From Rhodospirillaceae bacterium (GTDB lineage Bacteria; Pseudomonadota; Alphaproteobacteria; Rhodospirillales; UBA2165): a stretch of DNA of 64,000 bases. The stretch is taken from the NCBI GenBank assembly GCA_018649725.1, contig JABIHH010000070.1, positions 41,383-105,382 of the forward strand, read 5' to 3'. A program made the translations under genes and the position numbers. Within the stretch, counting starts at the first letter, position 1; each line of letters starts with the position of its first letter. Under the pieces are notes generated by a model. That model saw only the letters and a program-made list of their open reading frames with translations. It was not told the DNA's origin and ran no database searches. Shown piece after piece: positions 46,555 through 56,737 of this stretch.

Positions 46555-47709
46555 CTATTTATATGGATCAGCCGCGTCTCTCAAGCCATCGCCGAAGAAA
46601 TTAAAGGCCAAAACCGTGATAATCACCGGGATCGCCGGGAAAAGCAGCCACGGATAGACGGCAACCGCCTGGAAGTTCTGTGCTTCAACCAATAAAACAC
46701 CCCACGATGTTACGGGTGGGCGCAAACCGAGACCGAGGAAACTAAGCGCAGTCTCGGCCAAGATCATTGATGGGATAGAGAGTGTCGCCGACGCGATTAG
46801 ATGGCTCATGAAGTTCGGCAGCAAATGCCGGGCAATGATCCGTTTTGGTGGCGCGCCCATCAGCGCGGCCGCGGTACAGAAATCCTCTTCCCTGAGCGCC
46901 AAGAGCTTGGAGCGCACCGCACGCGCAAGCCCAGGCCAATCGACCAGTCCTAAGATGATGGTGAGCCCAAAGAAGACCGTGATGGCACTCCAATCCTCTG
47001 GCATGGCGGCGGACAAGCCCATCCATAGCGGCAGTTCTGGAATAGAACGCAAAATTTCAATGGTACGTTGCGCCACATTGTCGACCCAGCCACCAAAGTA
47101 ACCAGCCGCTCCGCCAATGGTCAGTCCAAGTAAGAAGCTGATCGCTATACCGACTATGCCGACCGTCAACGATATTCGCGCGCCATAGATCATGCGTGAC
47201 CAGACATCCCGGCCCAATCGATCCGTCCCTAAGAAGAAGAACGTGCCGTCCTTGGCCGGACAAATCAGATGACTATCGGCCTCGAATAAATTCCAGAACT
47301 CATACTTATCGCCTGAGCAGAAAAAACGGAGTTTCTGCACCCGCGTGGGGTTCGGCGTATAATCTCGTCGCAGGGTCTCTAAATTCAATTTGTAGTCGAG
47401 ACCATAGACAAATGGCCCAACAAACTTGCCCTGATCAAACAGATGAATCTGCTGCGGCGGGGCAAAAATATGATCGGTATGCCGGTTCAGCAAATCATAA
47501 GGTGCAATAAACTCAGTGATGAAGATCGAGAGATACATGACGGCCAGCACAGCACCGGCAGCGACAGCAATCTTGTGACGCTTTAAGCGCCACCACATCA
47601 TCCGCCATTGCGAAGCCATGTAGAAGCGTTCCTGCTCGGCGGAAAGCTCTTCTACCTCTAGCGGGTTAAACGGATCAGCTGAGACGAAATGTTCCAATTT
47701 CTCACTCAT
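46555..47709 (-). CDS. Oligopeptide-type ABC transporter permease (OppC/YejE)
   Basis: The 384-residue protein has an N-terminal cytoplasmic segment (SQWRMMWWRLKRHKIAV), a first helix, a large periplasmic loop (about residues 70-165) and the DRLGRDVWSRMIYGARISLTVG motif of OppC permeases, then a binding-protein-dependent transport domain with EAA loop REEDFCTAAALMGAPPKRII. The large loop and position match YejE. Its start overlaps the OppB-type gene by four bases. It is last of the importer genes. Confidence 0.9.
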   Translation of the reverse strand: MSEKLEHFVSADPFNPLEVEELSAEQERFYMASQWRMMWWRLKRHKIAVAAGAVLAVMYLSIFITEFIAPYDLLNRHTDHIFAPPQQIHLFDQGKFVGPFVYGLDYKLNLETLRRDYTPNPTRVQKLRFFCSGDKYEFWNLFEADSHLICPAKDGTFFFLGTDRLGRDVWSRMIYGARISLTVGIVGIAISFLLGLTIGGAAGYFGGWVDNVAQRTIEILRSIPELPLWMGLSAAMPEDWSAITVFFGLTIILGLVDWPGLARAVRSKLLALREEDFCTAAALMGAPPKRIIARHLLPNFMSHLIASATLSIPSMILAETALSFLGLGLRPPVTSWGVLLVEAQNFQAVAVYPWLLFPAIPVIITVLAFNFFGDGLRDAADPYK

Positions 47710-48701
47710 TCGCGGGTGCCCTCCAATCGAATGCGGGGATCAAGTACCGCGAGTAATAAATCTGAGACAAACATGCCAACGACGGTCAGCAAAGAGACAA
47801 ACAACAGGAACGATCCGGCCAGGAACATGTCCTGACTTCGGAGCGCATCCAGAATAACCGGCCCGGTGGTCGGTAAATCCATAATCACCGCAACAATGAC
47901 CGAGCCTGAAATCACCTGCGGCAAAAGATTTCCGATATCTGCGATAAACGGATTGAGCGCCATGCGAAGTGGGTATTTGATCAACAACTTTCCTTCCGGC
48001 AAACCTTTTGCTCGGGCTGTCACGACATATTGCTTATGCAGCTCATCGAGTAAATTCGCCCGCAAGCGTCTGATCATGCCGGCCGTGCCCGATGTGCCGA
48101 TAACAATCACCGGAACCACCAGATGTTCCAAGAGCGACATGAACTTGGCAAAATCCCAGGGTTTGTTCTCAAAGCTTGGATCTACCAACCCGCCAATGGA
48201 CGTGCCAAAATACTTTCTAGCCAGGAACATCAAAATCAAGGCGAGCAGGAAGTTTGGCGTCGCGAGCCCGATAAAGCCAATAAAGGTCAGCCCGTGATCC
48301 CCCCAACTATATTGATGCGTCGCCGAATAGACGCCGATTGGAAAAGCGACCATATAGATAAATATGATAATGCTGAAATTGAGGATCAGCGAGAAGACAA
48401 ACACTTCTCCAATCACATCCGTCACCGGCAGATCAAATTCGATGGAGCGGCCAAAATCACCCTGAACCACGCCACCGATCCACGACAAATATTGCAGCCA
48501 GATTGGCTTATCCAGGCCAAACTCCTCTTTGAGATAGGCTATTTTCTGCGGATCAACGGCCTCGCCCTGGCTCTCAAGCTCAGCGATATAGCTCGTTAGA
48601 TAATCGCCTTCCGGCAATTGAATAATGACAAAGACCAGCGCGCTGACAACCAGCAAGGTCAGGAGCATCGTTAGAATTCGGCGGACAAAATAATTAAACA
48701 T
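47706..48701 (-). CDS. Oligopeptide-type ABC transporter permease (OppB/YejB)
   Basis: The 331-residue permease has the N-terminal FVRRILTMLLTLLVVSALVFV helix typical of OppB, the EEFGLDKPIWLQYLSWIGGVVQGDFG loop and an EAA loop RAKGLPEGKLL. It forms the channel together with the OppC-type protein encoded after it, coupled by a four-base overlap. Confidence 0.9.
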   Translation of the reverse strand: MFNYFVRRILTMLLTLLVVSALVFVIIQLPEGDYLTSYIAELESQGEAVDPQKIAYLKEEFGLDKPIWLQYLSWIGGVVQGDFGRSIEFDLPVTDVIGEVFVFSLILNFSIIIFIYMVAFPIGVYSATHQYSWGDHGLTFIGFIGLATPNFLLALILMFLARKYFGTSIGGLVDPSFENKPWDFAKFMSLLEHLVVPVIVIGTSGTAGMIRRLRANLLDELHKQYVVTARAKGLPEGKLLIKYPLRMALNPFIADIGNLLPQVISGSVIVAVIMDLPTTGPVILDALRSQDMFLAGSFLLFVSLLTVVGMFVSDLLLAVLDPRIRLEGTRE

Positions 48702-48706
48702 CGACT

Positions 48707-50626
48707 TTAATTCAACTTTCTCTTTTTCGCGTCAAACCAAAACCCGTCCGGGCGATAAACACCGAAATGCGCACCTGGGTCCCAATTATAAATGGCCCTT
48801 TTGGGTACATTGCGCAAATGCTTACTGGCAACCACGACCTGCGGTACGCTGGAGATGATACCAACGGAAAACAGCTGCTTCGTATAAATATCTAGCATCT
48901 CGATCCAAATTTTACGCCGGCCATCTTGAGTCGGTGCTTCCGCCCACTTTTTGTTAAGCGCGGATAGTCGCAAGGCCTGCGGCATATCAACCGCCTCACC
49001 AGCCCGGCCCCGGGTCTCAACAAACTGTCCCCATTTCGGCCATTGCAATTGCTGCTGGGTGGTTGGGGCCAATTCCTGTGGGCTCGCATCTGCACTTGGG
49101 ATACCATTTTCCAAGCCAAACCACATCGACATTTTAACCAGGCCGCTGAAAATCCGATTGCGTAAAACATCGCGCTGCATTGGCTTCAAGAACAGCTTAA
49201 TGCCAATATCGCGCCACGAATCCCGGATCAGTTCGAGAATGTCTGAAGGTTCTGATTCTTCTGTCGAAAAGACAACCGTCAATTCCATCCGCTTGCCATT
49301 TGGCAACAGGCGAATACCGGCAGGGGTTTTTTTGGTCAGCCCCATGTCATCCAACAACGCATTTGCGCGTGTTATATCAAATTTGGTAAAACGATTTTTA
49401 AATCTCGGATGGTAAAGCGGGCTTTCCGGTAGGACCGTATTATTGCCTTCCCTGGCCAAGCCGTAATAAATCACCTGATTGATCTCGCGGCGATTAATCC
49501 CCAATGACAAGGCACGCCGAAAGCGCACATCACGGAACAATTTCCGCCACATCGGATCTTGCGTATTTAAATTTGGAAACAGCGCCCAACGTGCACCTTT
49601 CGCTGTCCGCCATAGATTAGTTTTAAAACCGGATTGTTTCTCCGACTGCTTAAGCGCTGTGACATTGTTGAAATTGAGACCACGTGCCTGTAGATCGCTC
49701 TCACCACCACCCGTCTTAATTGGGATCAGTTTGTTATTGGTCACATTCATCCGGACTTCATCGATATAGGGCAACTGTTGGCCTTTGGTATCGACCCGGT
49801 AGTAATACGGGTTGCGCTTAAAGACAAACCGCTTCGCCGGAGGCTTGGTAGCTAACATCCAAGGCTGCAGGGTCGGCAAATTCGGATTGGCATTTTTATA
49901 TTGCTGACCAACCGAATAATGCAGCGCGACCCAATTGCGTTTCTTGGCGGCTTTGACTTGTTTTTGCAACGTCTCGGCAGCGGTATATTTGGCGTGATAT
50001 TTCTTCTGATAATGCGCTGGCCGGAAAAGATAGAGCGGTCTTGCACCAGCTAATCTTGGTAGGAAAAACGGATTTGGCTTGGACCAGCTATAGCGAATTG
50101 TCACCTCATCCAAGACCTCAAATTTGGGGCGTTCCCCGTTGACGATCATTGCGGCTGGCGGACTTTCATTTCGAACCTCGGTATTGGTCGCAACATCTTC
50201 CCAGTAATAGCGAAAATCTTCGGCTGTAAAGGGATGGCCATCCGACCATTTGTGGCCTCTGCGCAAATGCAGGGTGAATATCCGACCTTCTTTGACATCC
50301 ATCTTGGCCAGGATATCAGGCTTGATACTGAAATTTTCATCATAGCCTACCAGTCTGGCGTAGCCATAGACCACCATTTGCCGGGTATCTTTTTTCCGGC
50401 CCATTAAAATATTGAGTTTGCCGCCTTGCTTTCCTGGCACTGCTGTTTTGCCGTTAAATTTAACGATCGAGGGATTGGCCGGAACACGCGCCGATATCGG
50501 CGGCATTTTCCCCGCCGCGACATCTGTTTTAAAGGCCGGCGTCTCGATCAGATCCAAAGCCCGGGCTGGCTCGACTGTAATAACAGTAAAAAGCGAGACG
50601 GCAATTGCAATATATTTATTCATCAT
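48707..50626 (-). CDS. Oligopeptide-type ABC transporter substrate-binding protein
   Basis: The 639-residue precursor has a signal peptide ending near residue 23 (EPARA). It carries family 5 solute-binding motifs: the GRIFTLHLRRGHKWSDGHPFTAEDFRYYWED segment and RFRRALSLGINRREINQVIYYG. The length is above OppA (about 540 residues), in the range of YejA-like proteins. The cargo could be a peptide or a nickel- or microcin-like peptide; the large pocket does not decide. It begins one base after the ATPase gene stop. Confidence 0.9.
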   Translation of the reverse strand: MMNKYIAIAVSLFTVITVEPARALDLIETPAFKTDVAAGKMPPISARVPANPSIVKFNGKTAVPGKQGGKLNILMGRKKDTRQMVVYGYARLVGYDENFSIKPDILAKMDVKEGRIFTLHLRRGHKWSDGHPFTAEDFRYYWEDVATNTEVRNESPPAAMIVNGERPKFEVLDEVTIRYSWSKPNPFFLPRLAGARPLYLFRPAHYQKKYHAKYTAAETLQKQVKAAKKRNWVALHYSVGQQYKNANPNLPTLQPWMLATKPPAKRFVFKRNPYYYRVDTKGQQLPYIDEVRMNVTNNKLIPIKTGGGESDLQARGLNFNNVTALKQSEKQSGFKTNLWRTAKGARWALFPNLNTQDPMWRKLFRDVRFRRALSLGINRREINQVIYYGLAREGNNTVLPESPLYHPRFKNRFTKFDITRANALLDDMGLTKKTPAGIRLLPNGKRMELTVVFSTEESEPSDILELIRDSWRDIGIKLFLKPMQRDVLRNRIFSGLVKMSMWFGLENGIPSADASPQELAPTTQQQLQWPKWGQFVETRGRAGEAVDMPQALRLSALNKKWAEAPTQDGRRKIWIEMLDIYTKQLFSVGIISSVPQVVVASKHLRNVPKRAIYNWDPGAHFGVYRPDGFWFDAKKRKLN

Positions 50627-50627
50627 C

Positions 50628-52541
50628 CTAAGACGCCTTCTTCAAATTAGCGCCATCGCCCGCGATGCGAACATAGTGCTGATCTGTCACTTCAATTAAA
50701 TTAGCCGACGTGTTGCCATCGATTGTAAAGGGTGCCGGCCAGGCTGACGGTATAGACGCCTTACCTTCCAATAAGGCATCAAAATCCAATTGGCGATCGG
50801 GGTCAGGATAAGGCACAGCTGCCAACAACGCTTGGGTATAAGGATGGATCGGATCATGAAAAAGAATTTCTCGGGGTGCCAGTTCAACTAGGCGACCGGC
50901 ACACATTACCGCAATATTATCAGCGACATAGTCAATCACCGCCAAATTGTGCGAGACAAACAAATAGGTTAGGCCGAGTTCTTTCTGGAGATCTTTGAGC
51001 AAATTTAAAATTTGTGCCTGGATCGAGACGTCCAATGCCGATACGGGCTCATCGCACAGCAGCAAATCAGGCTTAAGAGCCAGAGAGCGTGCGATACTAA
51101 TGCGCTGGCGCTGTCCGCCGGAAAAACTATGTGGATAGCGATTGAGGAAACGTGGATCAAGACCCACCAAATTCATCAATTCCTTGACCATTTCTGTCCG
51201 ATAAGCCGTATCGCCGATTTTGTGAATTTCCAGCGGCTCACTGACAATATCAAAGACAGTCATGCGGGGATTAAGAGCACCGAACGGGTCTTGAAAAACA
51301 TACTGATACTTGGTGCGATAAGGAATCAGTTCTGCCGCACTGAGTTGGGTCAAATTTACTTTCTTGCCCTCGTCATTGAAAAATATTTCGCCCGAATCCG
51401 GCTCTAACGCACGCATGATGATTTTACTCAGCGTCGTTTTACCGCAACCGCTTTCACCCACCAGCCCAAGTGTTTTTCCACGTGGGATTTCGAAACTGAC
51501 ATCATCAACGGCTTTAATGGAATCAGAGCCGGTGCTGAACATGCCACCACTGCGAATGCTGTAGGACTTGGAAATATGGCTGACTTTTAGCAGCGGCCTC
51601 GTATCGGAAGCATCTAGCTCTGGTCTTTCCTTAGGTGTCAACAAATGACCGGTCGTGTGCTCAATCTCGCGGATCGGCACCAGTCGTTCTCCGGGCTTCA
51701 TATCGAAATGCGGCACCGCATGGAGCAGAGATTTAAGATATGGATGGGATGGGTTGCGATAAATATCGTCAACCGTACCAGACTCAGTGATGCGCCCGTT
51801 ATACATGACCACAACTTCATCAGCGATATTCGCGACCACGCCAAGATCATGGGTGATAATCAATACGGCCATATGGAGATCAGATTGCAGATCATCAATC
51901 AATTTCAATATTTGCGCCTGAATGGTCACGTCCAAGGCGGTTGTCGGCTCATCAGCAATCAACAGAGCCGGCCTGCAAACCAAGGCCATGGCGATCATCG
52001 CCCGCTGGCGCAAGCCGCCTGATAACTCAAACGGATATGTTTTCAGCGCTTTCTTCGGATCAGGGAAGCCAACGACACGCAAGATTTCCTCAACCGCCGC
52101 ATAAGCTTTGACTTTATTAGAATCACTGTGCAGCAGCATAGCTTCACTGATTTGATCACCAATTGTATGCAGCGGCGACAGCGATGTCATCGGTTCCTGG
52201 AAAATCATCGAGATGCGACCACCGCGAATGGCTTGCATGGCTTTGCCATTGCGCTCCAAATTGGCGATATTCGTCACCCCTGCCCGACGTTCTGGGACCT
52301 CATAATGTTCGGCCCGCTGAGGATCAGCAAATAGAATTTCACCACCGGTTATCGTAGCTGCCTTCGGCAAAATTCCCATTATCGTTTGAGCGATGGTTGA
52401 CTTGCCCGAGCCTGACTCGCCGACAACGGCAACCGTGGAGCCAGGCTTAACCCTAAAGGAAACGCCATCGACAGCCCGCACCGTTCCTGACGGCACGTTA
52501 AATTCGACCGATAGGTTATTTATTTGTAGGAGATCGTTCAT
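50628..52541 (-). CDS. Oligopeptide-type ABC transporter, fused dual ATPase
   Basis: The 637-residue protein has two complete ATPase domains, as in YejF. The first has GESGSGKS and LSGGLRQRAMIA, Walker B LLIADEPTTALD; the second has GESGCGKTT, FSGGQRQRISIA and LLLCDEPVSALD. Each ends with an oligopeptide-type C-terminal extension (NPSHPYLKSLL, IHPYTQALLAA). It energises the two permeases. The start overlaps the preceding small membrane protein gene by four bases, tying the importer to the ABC/cNMP gene upstream. Confidence 0.92.
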   Translation of the reverse strand: MNDLLQINNLSVEFNVPSGTVRAVDGVSFRVKPGSTVAVVGESGSGKSTIAQTIMGILPKAATITGGEILFADPQRAEHYEVPERRAGVTNIANLERNGKAMQAIRGGRISMIFQEPMTSLSPLHTIGDQISEAMLLHSDSNKVKAYAAVEEILRVVGFPDPKKALKTYPFELSGGLRQRAMIAMALVCRPALLIADEPTTALDVTIQAQILKLIDDLQSDLHMAVLIITHDLGVVANIADEVVVMYNGRITESGTVDDIYRNPSHPYLKSLLHAVPHFDMKPGERLVPIREIEHTTGHLLTPKERPELDASDTRPLLKVSHISKSYSIRSGGMFSTGSDSIKAVDDVSFEIPRGKTLGLVGESGCGKTTLSKIIMRALEPDSGEIFFNDEGKKVNLTQLSAAELIPYRTKYQYVFQDPFGALNPRMTVFDIVSEPLEIHKIGDTAYRTEMVKELMNLVGLDPRFLNRYPHSFSGGQRQRISIARSLALKPDLLLCDEPVSALDVSIQAQILNLLKDLQKELGLTYLFVSHNLAVIDYVADNIAVMCAGRLVELAPREILFHDPIHPYTQALLAAVPYPDPDRQLDFDALLEGKASIPSAWPAPFTIDGNTSANLIEVTDQHYVRIAGDGANLKKAS

Positions 52542-53038
52542 GCCGCCTGCCTAATATTAGAAGTATCGATATTGAGCGCAGCTATATTACGGATTGTCGA
52601 ACTTGTCATTGTAAGATTGCCGGCAGAAGCCGCGCTTACAGCTTGCCTAACGATGCTTTCAAAACCCGAAATATTTGATTCGATACGCATCGTCTTTCCG
52701 GCACCTCTAAGGCGTAGCTGCATCCAACCCTTACCCCCGCTCCGCCATGTGGAGAAATAGGAAAGAGAGAGATCAGACAGCTTGTCGAAAGGTATGATCC
52801 GGTTTGTAAAAATTTTCATCGTTATCGCATTTTCATCCAACATAATTTTTGCCATATGGCGCAGCGTCGTTCTTAATCCATAAACTGCAAATAGCACAGC
52901 ACAAATCAGCAGTACCAGCACGGCACCACGTGTCTCAGCCCCAAATACATAGGGAGCCAGACATATAATTACACCCACAAAAGCTCTTAAATAATCGGCC
53001 CGAAGATCAATAAAGGAATAGCCATATTTAGTTGTCAT
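52538..53038 (-). CDS. Small membrane protein, PH-like, of unknown function
   Basis: The 166-residue protein has two N-terminal helices (about residues 15-32 and 36-54) and a beta-rich C-terminal domain (about 62-130) with LDENAITMKIF and FDKLSDLSLSYF that resembles a bacterial PH-like fold. No close family recognised. It is sandwiched between the giant exporter (12 bases) and the dual ATPase gene (overlap of four), so it may assist either. Confidence 0.65.
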   Translation of the reverse strand: MTTKYGYSFIDLRADYLRAFVGVIICLAPYVFGAETRGAVLVLLICAVLFAVYGLRTTLRHMAKIMLDENAITMKIFTNRIIPFDKLSDLSLSYFSTWRSGGKGWMQLRLRGAGKTMRIESNISGFESIVRQAVSAASAGNLTMTSSTIRNIAALNIDTSNIRQAA

Positions 53039-53050
53039 TATTTTTTAGCT

Positions 53051-56000
53051 CTAGGCATTCCCTTTCAAGGTTTGAATATTAGCATCATCCTCCTTCAAGG
53101 CCGACAATTCGGTTTTGTCATCAACATTCGTTAACGACCTAACTCTAATTTCCCAGTTTTCATTAATTGTATAACTTTTACCACCTATTTCAATCGGCTT
53201 AGCGAGACTCTTTGTAATACGTTGAACAAGTAGATCGGCACCATTGGCCTCGGCTACGGGGCTGACAATAATTGCAAAGGTTAAATCCTCGACGCGCGCA
53301 ACGATATCGGTTTCACGCATGCAATCAACCACCCGGTCGGCAATCGCTTTCAACAGCCGATTGCGATCATCATCAGACATCGTCCCGCTGATATCATAAT
53401 TGTGCCCGACGTCGAACCATAACAAAGCTGACAGCTCTTCGTAGCGTTGATTCCGCGCAATCGTCAAATGGAGACGATCCATAAACAAACGTTGATCTGG
53501 CAAGTTGGTTACCACATCGCGAACAGTCGATGCTTCACTTAAATCCCTGGTCGTACGCTCTAATCGATCGGCAACGGAGCGGGTAACGCGCGCGCTCATA
53601 TCGACATCCTCGGAAATCAATTTGAAGAAAACGTCTTTGGAAATTCCCATGACGTTTAGATCACTCGCAGCTTTGATCGTTGCGGTTCTGGGCGCATCAC
53701 ACAACAAGGCGAGCTCGCCGAATAAATCGTTTCGAGTCATTGTCACCAATGTCTTAGGTCCGTCCAAAGTATCTAAGATAACATCGGCATCACCGTCAAT
53801 TATTACGTAGGCTTTGTCACCCACCTCACCTTGATTGAAAACAATTTCGCTGGAATTATACGTGAAGCGCTCACTGGCAAAGGAAAGCAGTTTCAATTTT
53901 GATCTATCCAACCCGGCAAACAACGGTACGGCTGCCAGAACATCAATCTCATCACCAAAGCCGCCTTCTGCCCTCTCCTCTTTCACAGGTTCCTCAGAGA
54001 TCTTTGTTTTTACCTCAGCACCTTGAACAACGACCTTACCGCCTTCAACAGAGAAAACTTGGTCAAAGGATGAATCGGCCTCAATTTCGCTTGGCACAAA
54101 TAACAGGCTTTTGCCTTCCTGCTCGGCCCGAATACTTTGTAGAACCTTGGCCTGGCTTTCACCGTCCAGCCCGGTCAAGCCTTCGTTCATAACGAACATA
54201 TCGGGCTGCTTGATCATGCCCCGCGCAATCGCCAGTTTCTGACGCTGGATATTTGATAGCCGCGCGCCGGCATTGCCAACTTCAAAATTCAATCCGAGGC
54301 CAATAATTTCTTCCCGCAAGCCGGTCTCTCTAATAACCGTGGCCATCAGTTCACCAACCGCCTCCGAGCTTTCCGCCCGCTCGCTTGCGAGCTTGCCGAA
54401 CAAAATATTGTCTTGAATCGAACCTGCTGAATTGAAGTTCTCAGCATCGAAAAACTCGACCGCCCCGGTCAGGCCCTCCGGCAGATTTTCACGAAACACC
54501 TTCCGTGCTACCAACAATTGGTCGGCGAAATCTCCCTCGACCAAGCCGAGGTGATGGCGTGCCGGTATCAGCTTAAATGGCAAGGCTCTGAAACGTGCCT
54601 TATCTTCATCACTGACATTTTCCAGACCGTTTTGTGACGCCCGGCTCAATTGGATTTCAAATTCCGGTAAATCATCAGAACTGATAAAACTGAAACGCTC
54701 AAAAAATTCGTGGTCAGCTGGCAGACCACGGAACAAATCGACCATGATTTCGGCAAGGCGGTGACCTTTTTTCAAAAAATCGTCACTCAATTCACATTGT
54801 CTCAACACGTCCAAGACGTATTCGTTCTCACCTAATGCTTCGATCTCAAATTCTTCGCCAACCGGCGTGCCAAAAAGAATATTTTCGGCAACAGACGCAT
54901 TTGAATTGAATTTTTCCTGGTCGAATGATTCAACAAAATTGGAAATATGCGCGTCATCCAAGCGCTGACGCAGTACGGAGCGAGATTCAAGGATTTTACC
55001 CGCTAATTCATGCCGGTCGTTTTGATCAATCGTTTGGCGGAGACCAATCTGATAGATGTCATCTTCTAGGCCGACCTGGGATAAATAATAAATTTCCTTT
55101 TGAGTCAGAATCTCTTGGCTATCGGCACCAACCTGTGACAAATCAATCCAATCGGCTTGGATATCATAAGCGCTATTTCCCGAGTTAACCGATTCAGACA
55201 TAAAATCAGCGCGCTCGGATTTTTCTTCTTCACTATATTCGGCATCTCTCAAAGGTCGATGTTTAAGACCATAGAGCAAATTGTCGCGGATCGTACCGGA
55301 GAAAATATAAGGCTCCTGGCTGACATAGGAGACCTGCCGCCCGATAACCGCTTCAGGGAGGTCAGCCACATTTTTCTCACCCATGGTAATACGACCACTG
55401 GTCGGCTCCAATAGACGCGCCATCAATTGAGAAAACTCGCTCTTGCCGCCACCCGGTCCACCAACCAACGCAATATGAGATGGCAGATCAAAGGATACCG
55501 AAGCACCGTCGAGCACGCGCAATCCATCATCCTCAACCCAGCTAATATTCGAAGCCGTCAACTTTCCTTCTAAGGTCGGGATTTCTTCTGGCGCCGTTTT
55601 TTGCCGGTTCTCATCTTGAAGCTCTGGAATTTCAAATTTTTGAATAAGTTGCTGATATTTAATCTTGGAATCTTCAAGGCGTTGATAATAGGTCAGCAGC
55701 ATTTTCCACGGCGCTGACACGTCTTTATACGCACTCAGCACCGCTATCAAAGCACCCATTGTGATATCGCCATTGATAACCAGTAGACCGCCAATGGAAA
55801 AGAAGAAAAACGGTGTCAGAAGAGCTAGGAAGTTATTGATAAATTTAATAAAGAATTTCTTTTGATAAATTGCATACCGGATAGCGTAGATACGCCCCAA
55901 ACGATCCGACAAATCGGCAAGCTCATATTGCGACGTATCATTGGCATGAATTTCATGCGCACCCGAAACGGTTTCACCAATCCGCTCGGACAGGCGACGC

Positions 56001-56623
56001 ACTGTCAGCACGCGTTCTTTACCGAGTAAATTCACCTTTTTTTGCAGTTTTGGTATCAGATAGCCTTGCACCGGATAAAGCGCAATCGCCGCGAGACCCA
56101 GCTTCCAGTCCTGGACAAACATGAACACCATCAAAGTAATCAGCGTGCCACCTTGATAGGAGGGCAACGAAAGCGCTTCACCAAAGAAACCGCCTAAAGG
56201 CTCAGTCTCCAACGTGACCATGGAGACTACTTCGCCTTGCGAGGTTTTGCGAAATTGCGGTAGCGGGAACCTCAGCACACGCTCCAGCAATTGAAACCGC
56301 AGGCGGCGCAGCATCCGCTCACCGGCAGCGCCGCGGTATACATTGATGAAGTATTTAAAGCCGCCATTAACAAAAACGAGAAGGAGAAAAAGACCGCAAA
56401 GCGTTAGCAGATAGGGCACCTGCTCCAATTCCATCCCCAAATAGTTTTTCGGAAAGGCGAGGTCTTTATCACCACCCTTTCCACCAAGCGCATCATCAAT
56501 AATCTGCTTGGGTAACGCGAGATAGATAAAATAAAATGGCAGTGAAGCCGCTGCCATAATCCCAAGGAACAATTGCTCCTTTTTGCTATAGCGCAAAACG
56601 TATTGAAATATACCCTTATCCAT
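53051..56623 (-). CDS. ABC exporter with expanded ATPase, cyclic-nucleotide-binding and degenerate GGDEF domains
   Basis: The 1190-residue protein starts with an ABC exporter membrane domain (about residues 1-320, six helices). Its ATPase has Walker A GGPGGGKS (388-395) and Q-loop (436), but signature LSNIQ comes only at 789 and Walker B MFVMNE at 807-814 (Asp replaced by Asn). The 350 residues between hold two further Q-loop-like units (NILFG at 581 and 739, each preceded by a related FNS segment), an internal duplication. A cyclic nucleotide-binding domain (898-1025) has the intact cassette FGELALLCDAPRTAT. A GGDEF domain (1035-1170) has VEDLTF in place of the GGDEF motif, so cyclase activity is unlikely. 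Confidence 0.85.
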   Translation of the reverse strand: MDKGIFQYVLRYSKKEQLFLGIMAAASLPFYFIYLALPKQIIDDALGGKGGDKDLAFPKNYLGMELEQVPYLLTLCGLFLLLVFVNGGFKYFINVYRGAAGERMLRRLRFQLLERVLRFPLPQFRKTSQGEVVSMVTLETEPLGGFFGEALSLPSYQGGTLITLMVFMFVQDWKLGLAAIALYPVQGYLIPKLQKKVNLLGKERVLTVRRLSERIGETVSGAHEIHANDTSQYELADLSDRLGRIYAIRYAIYQKKFFIKFINNFLALLTPFFFFSIGGLLVINGDITMGALIAVLSAYKDVSAPWKMLLTYYQRLEDSKIKYQQLIQKFEIPELQDENRQKTAPEEIPTLEGKLTASNISWVEDDGLRVLDGASVSFDLPSHIALVGGPGGGKSEFSQLMARLLEPTSGRITMGEKNVADLPEAVIGRQVSYVSQEPYIFSGTIRDNLLYGLKHRPLRDAEYSEEEKSERADFMSESVNSGNSAYDIQADWIDLSQVGADSQEILTQKEIYYLSQVGLEDDIYQIGLRQTIDQNDRHELAGKILESRSVLRQRLDDAHISNFVESFDQEKFNSNASVAENILFGTPVGEEFEIEALGENEYVLDVLRQCELSDDFLKKGHRLAEIMVDLFRGLPADHEFFERFSFISSDDLPEFEIQLSRASQNGLENVSDEDKARFRALPFKLIPARHHLGLVEGDFADQLLVARKVFRENLPEGLTGAVEFFDAENFNSAGSIQDNILFGKLASERAESSEAVGELMATVIRETGLREEIIGLGLNFEVGNAGARLSNIQRQKLAIARGMIKQPDMFVMNEGLTGLDGESQAKVLQSIRAEQEGKSLLFVPSEIEADSSFDQVFSVEGGKVVVQGAEVKTKISEEPVKEERAEGGFGDEIDVLAAVPLFAGLDRSKLKLLSFASERFTYNSSEIVFNQGEVGDKAYVIIDGDADVILDTLDGPKTLVTMTRNDLFGELALLCDAPRTATIKAASDLNVMGISKDVFFKLISEDVDMSARVTRSVADRLERTTRDLSEASTVRDVVTNLPDQRLFMDRLHLTIARNQRYEELSALLWFDVGHNYDISGTMSDDDRNRLLKAIADRVVDCMRETDIVARVEDLTFAIIVSPVAEANGADLLVQRITKSLAKPIEIGGKSYTINENWEIRVRSLTNVDDKTELSALKEDDANIQTLKGNA

Positions 56624-56737
56624 ACTTCGCCAAATCCCCGTGCACAGCCTTTGCCTTGTGGTAACAAATAGCTGATATATCCCTATTTTTTATTATTTTA
56701 GAGGGAAACTTCTAAAATTGCTCGAATTATTTATCAC

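Noticed and set aside
52538..53038. Small membrane gene considered as a subunit of the oligopeptide importer.
   Set aside because: YejABEF-type importers have no such subunit; position is equally close to the exporter, so no role is assigned.
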